Below are positions 63,901 through 64,000 of a stretch of 64,000 nt of DNA, piece after piece. The notes beneath the pieces were generated by a model. The model did not search any database. It saw nothing but the letters and a program-made list of their open reading frames with translations, and was not told the DNA's origin. This DNA comes from Aneurinibacillus tyrosinisolvens (GTDB lineage: Bacteria > Bacillota > Bacilli > Aneurinibacillales > Aneurinibacillaceae), in assembly GCF_001015055.1 (NCBI RefSeq), contig NZ_BBWZ01000024.1:1-64000 (forward strand), given 5' to 3'. The stretch's first letter is position 1. Each line of letters opens with the position of its first letter. Both the position numbers and the translations under genes were made by a program.

Positions 63901-64000
63901 CTTGGCGTTGTCACATTTTGCTTTATATACAAACAAAATGATCTCTTTGGGACGGAGCTATTCCGTCGAGTATTCAGCGCAATCTTTGCATTTCATCGTA
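60903..64000. repeat. Gene-free region of short, diverged repeats
   Basis: About 3.1 kb with no convincing gene on either strand. Between 61184 and 62150 there are about 18 copies of GATTYACA or close forms (for example 61184, 61210, 61259, 61272, 61311, 61337, 61753, 61774, 61799). GAGCGGGAC or GGCGGGAC occurs about seven times between 61760 and 63120. TTATCG(A/T)T occurs throughout. Longer diverged direct repeats are also seen: 61095-61165 with 61449-61515 (CGCTGTACCGC, then CAGCGA), and GAAAAGTAC with CTTATCGTT at 61029 and 62496. CCGCC-CTT-GGCGG at 61006 followed by T and GCCGCCC-TT-GGGCGGC at 61815 are hairpins. It may be an origin, centromere or non-coding RNA region. Confidence 0.6.
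61006..61026 (+). terminator. Rho-independent terminator in the gene-free region
   Basis: CCGCC-CTT-GGCGG followed by TATTTTTT. Confidence 0.65.

Noticed and set aside
60903-64000. Several frames of 60-104 codons in the right-hand region
   Set aside because: No good starts, low-complexity or stop-dense neighbours in all frames, and the repeats run across them.
1-64000. tRNA or rRNA genes
   Set aside because: No cloverleaf with a CCA-type end or conserved rRNA stretch was noticed by eye; a tRNA search programme would settle it.

Overview
The window looks like part of a large, AT-rich plasmid (or plasmid-like chromosomal element) from a Bacillaceae-type Firmicute. The signs are strong GGAGG-type ribosome binding sites, several TTG and GTG starts, a ParM-like actin partition operon, iteron arrays, two replication-type proteins, Gram-positive signal peptides and a lipoprotein, many small hypothetical genes, and no rRNA, tRNA or core metabolic genes. 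This assignment is an inference; no gene here fixes the species.

Layout. 1-4.8 kb: two overlapping genes for exported proteins (the first runs off the left end), then a secreted CAP-domain protein. 4.8-7.4 kb: a non-coding block with a probable structured RNA, a 120-bp-period repeat and eight iterons, five of whose spacings are near 100 bp, followed by a winged-helix initiator-like protein on the minus strand. This is the best candidate replication origin. 7.7-9.6 kb: small genes, including a catalytically degenerate tyrosine-recombinase fragment. 9.7-14.6 kb: a tight minus-strand run of three intact small serine recombinases, one broken copy, and two duplicated proteins with a CPFC zinc motif. 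15-20 kb: a CoiA-like protein and exported or membrane proteins. 20-28.1 kb: a defence-like block, with an adenine-type DNA methyltransferase, a helicase and a GIY-YIG (T5orf172) protein in one operon, followed by a two-gene HEPN module bracketed by 46-bp direct repeats. 28.8-30.3 kb: a TnpB/Cas12-like RuvC and zinc-ribbon protein split by one frameshift, with no transposase partner. 30.4-45 kb: small genes, two coiled-coil proteins, an autoregulated helix-turn-helix gene with a palindromic operator inside its promoter, two PD-(D/E)XK-type proteins, a ParB-like protein, a structured RNA candidate, a lipoprotein and a DnaD/replisome-organiser-like protein with its own repeats upstream. 45.9-60.9 kb: a phosphatase-like protein, three tyrosine-recombinase-like genes (two degenerate, one split by several frameshifts), the ParM/ParR-like operon with centromere-like repeats, a MerR-like coiled-coil protein and small genes. 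60.9-64 kb: about 3.1 kb with no convincing gene but many short diverged repeats (GATTYACA, GAGCGGGAC, TTATCG).

A 14-bp sequence (consensus TGTAGTGATTGCAA, often preceded by TTC) occurs seven times, always outside genes. Six copies lie between 52.3 and 60.6 kb around the partition genes and one lies at 8.5 kb. It is the clearest unexplained maintenance signal here.

At least seven reading-frame breaks lie at short homopolymer runs. They are either real decay, programmed slippage, or base-calling errors; I annotate them as frameshifted and say so each time.
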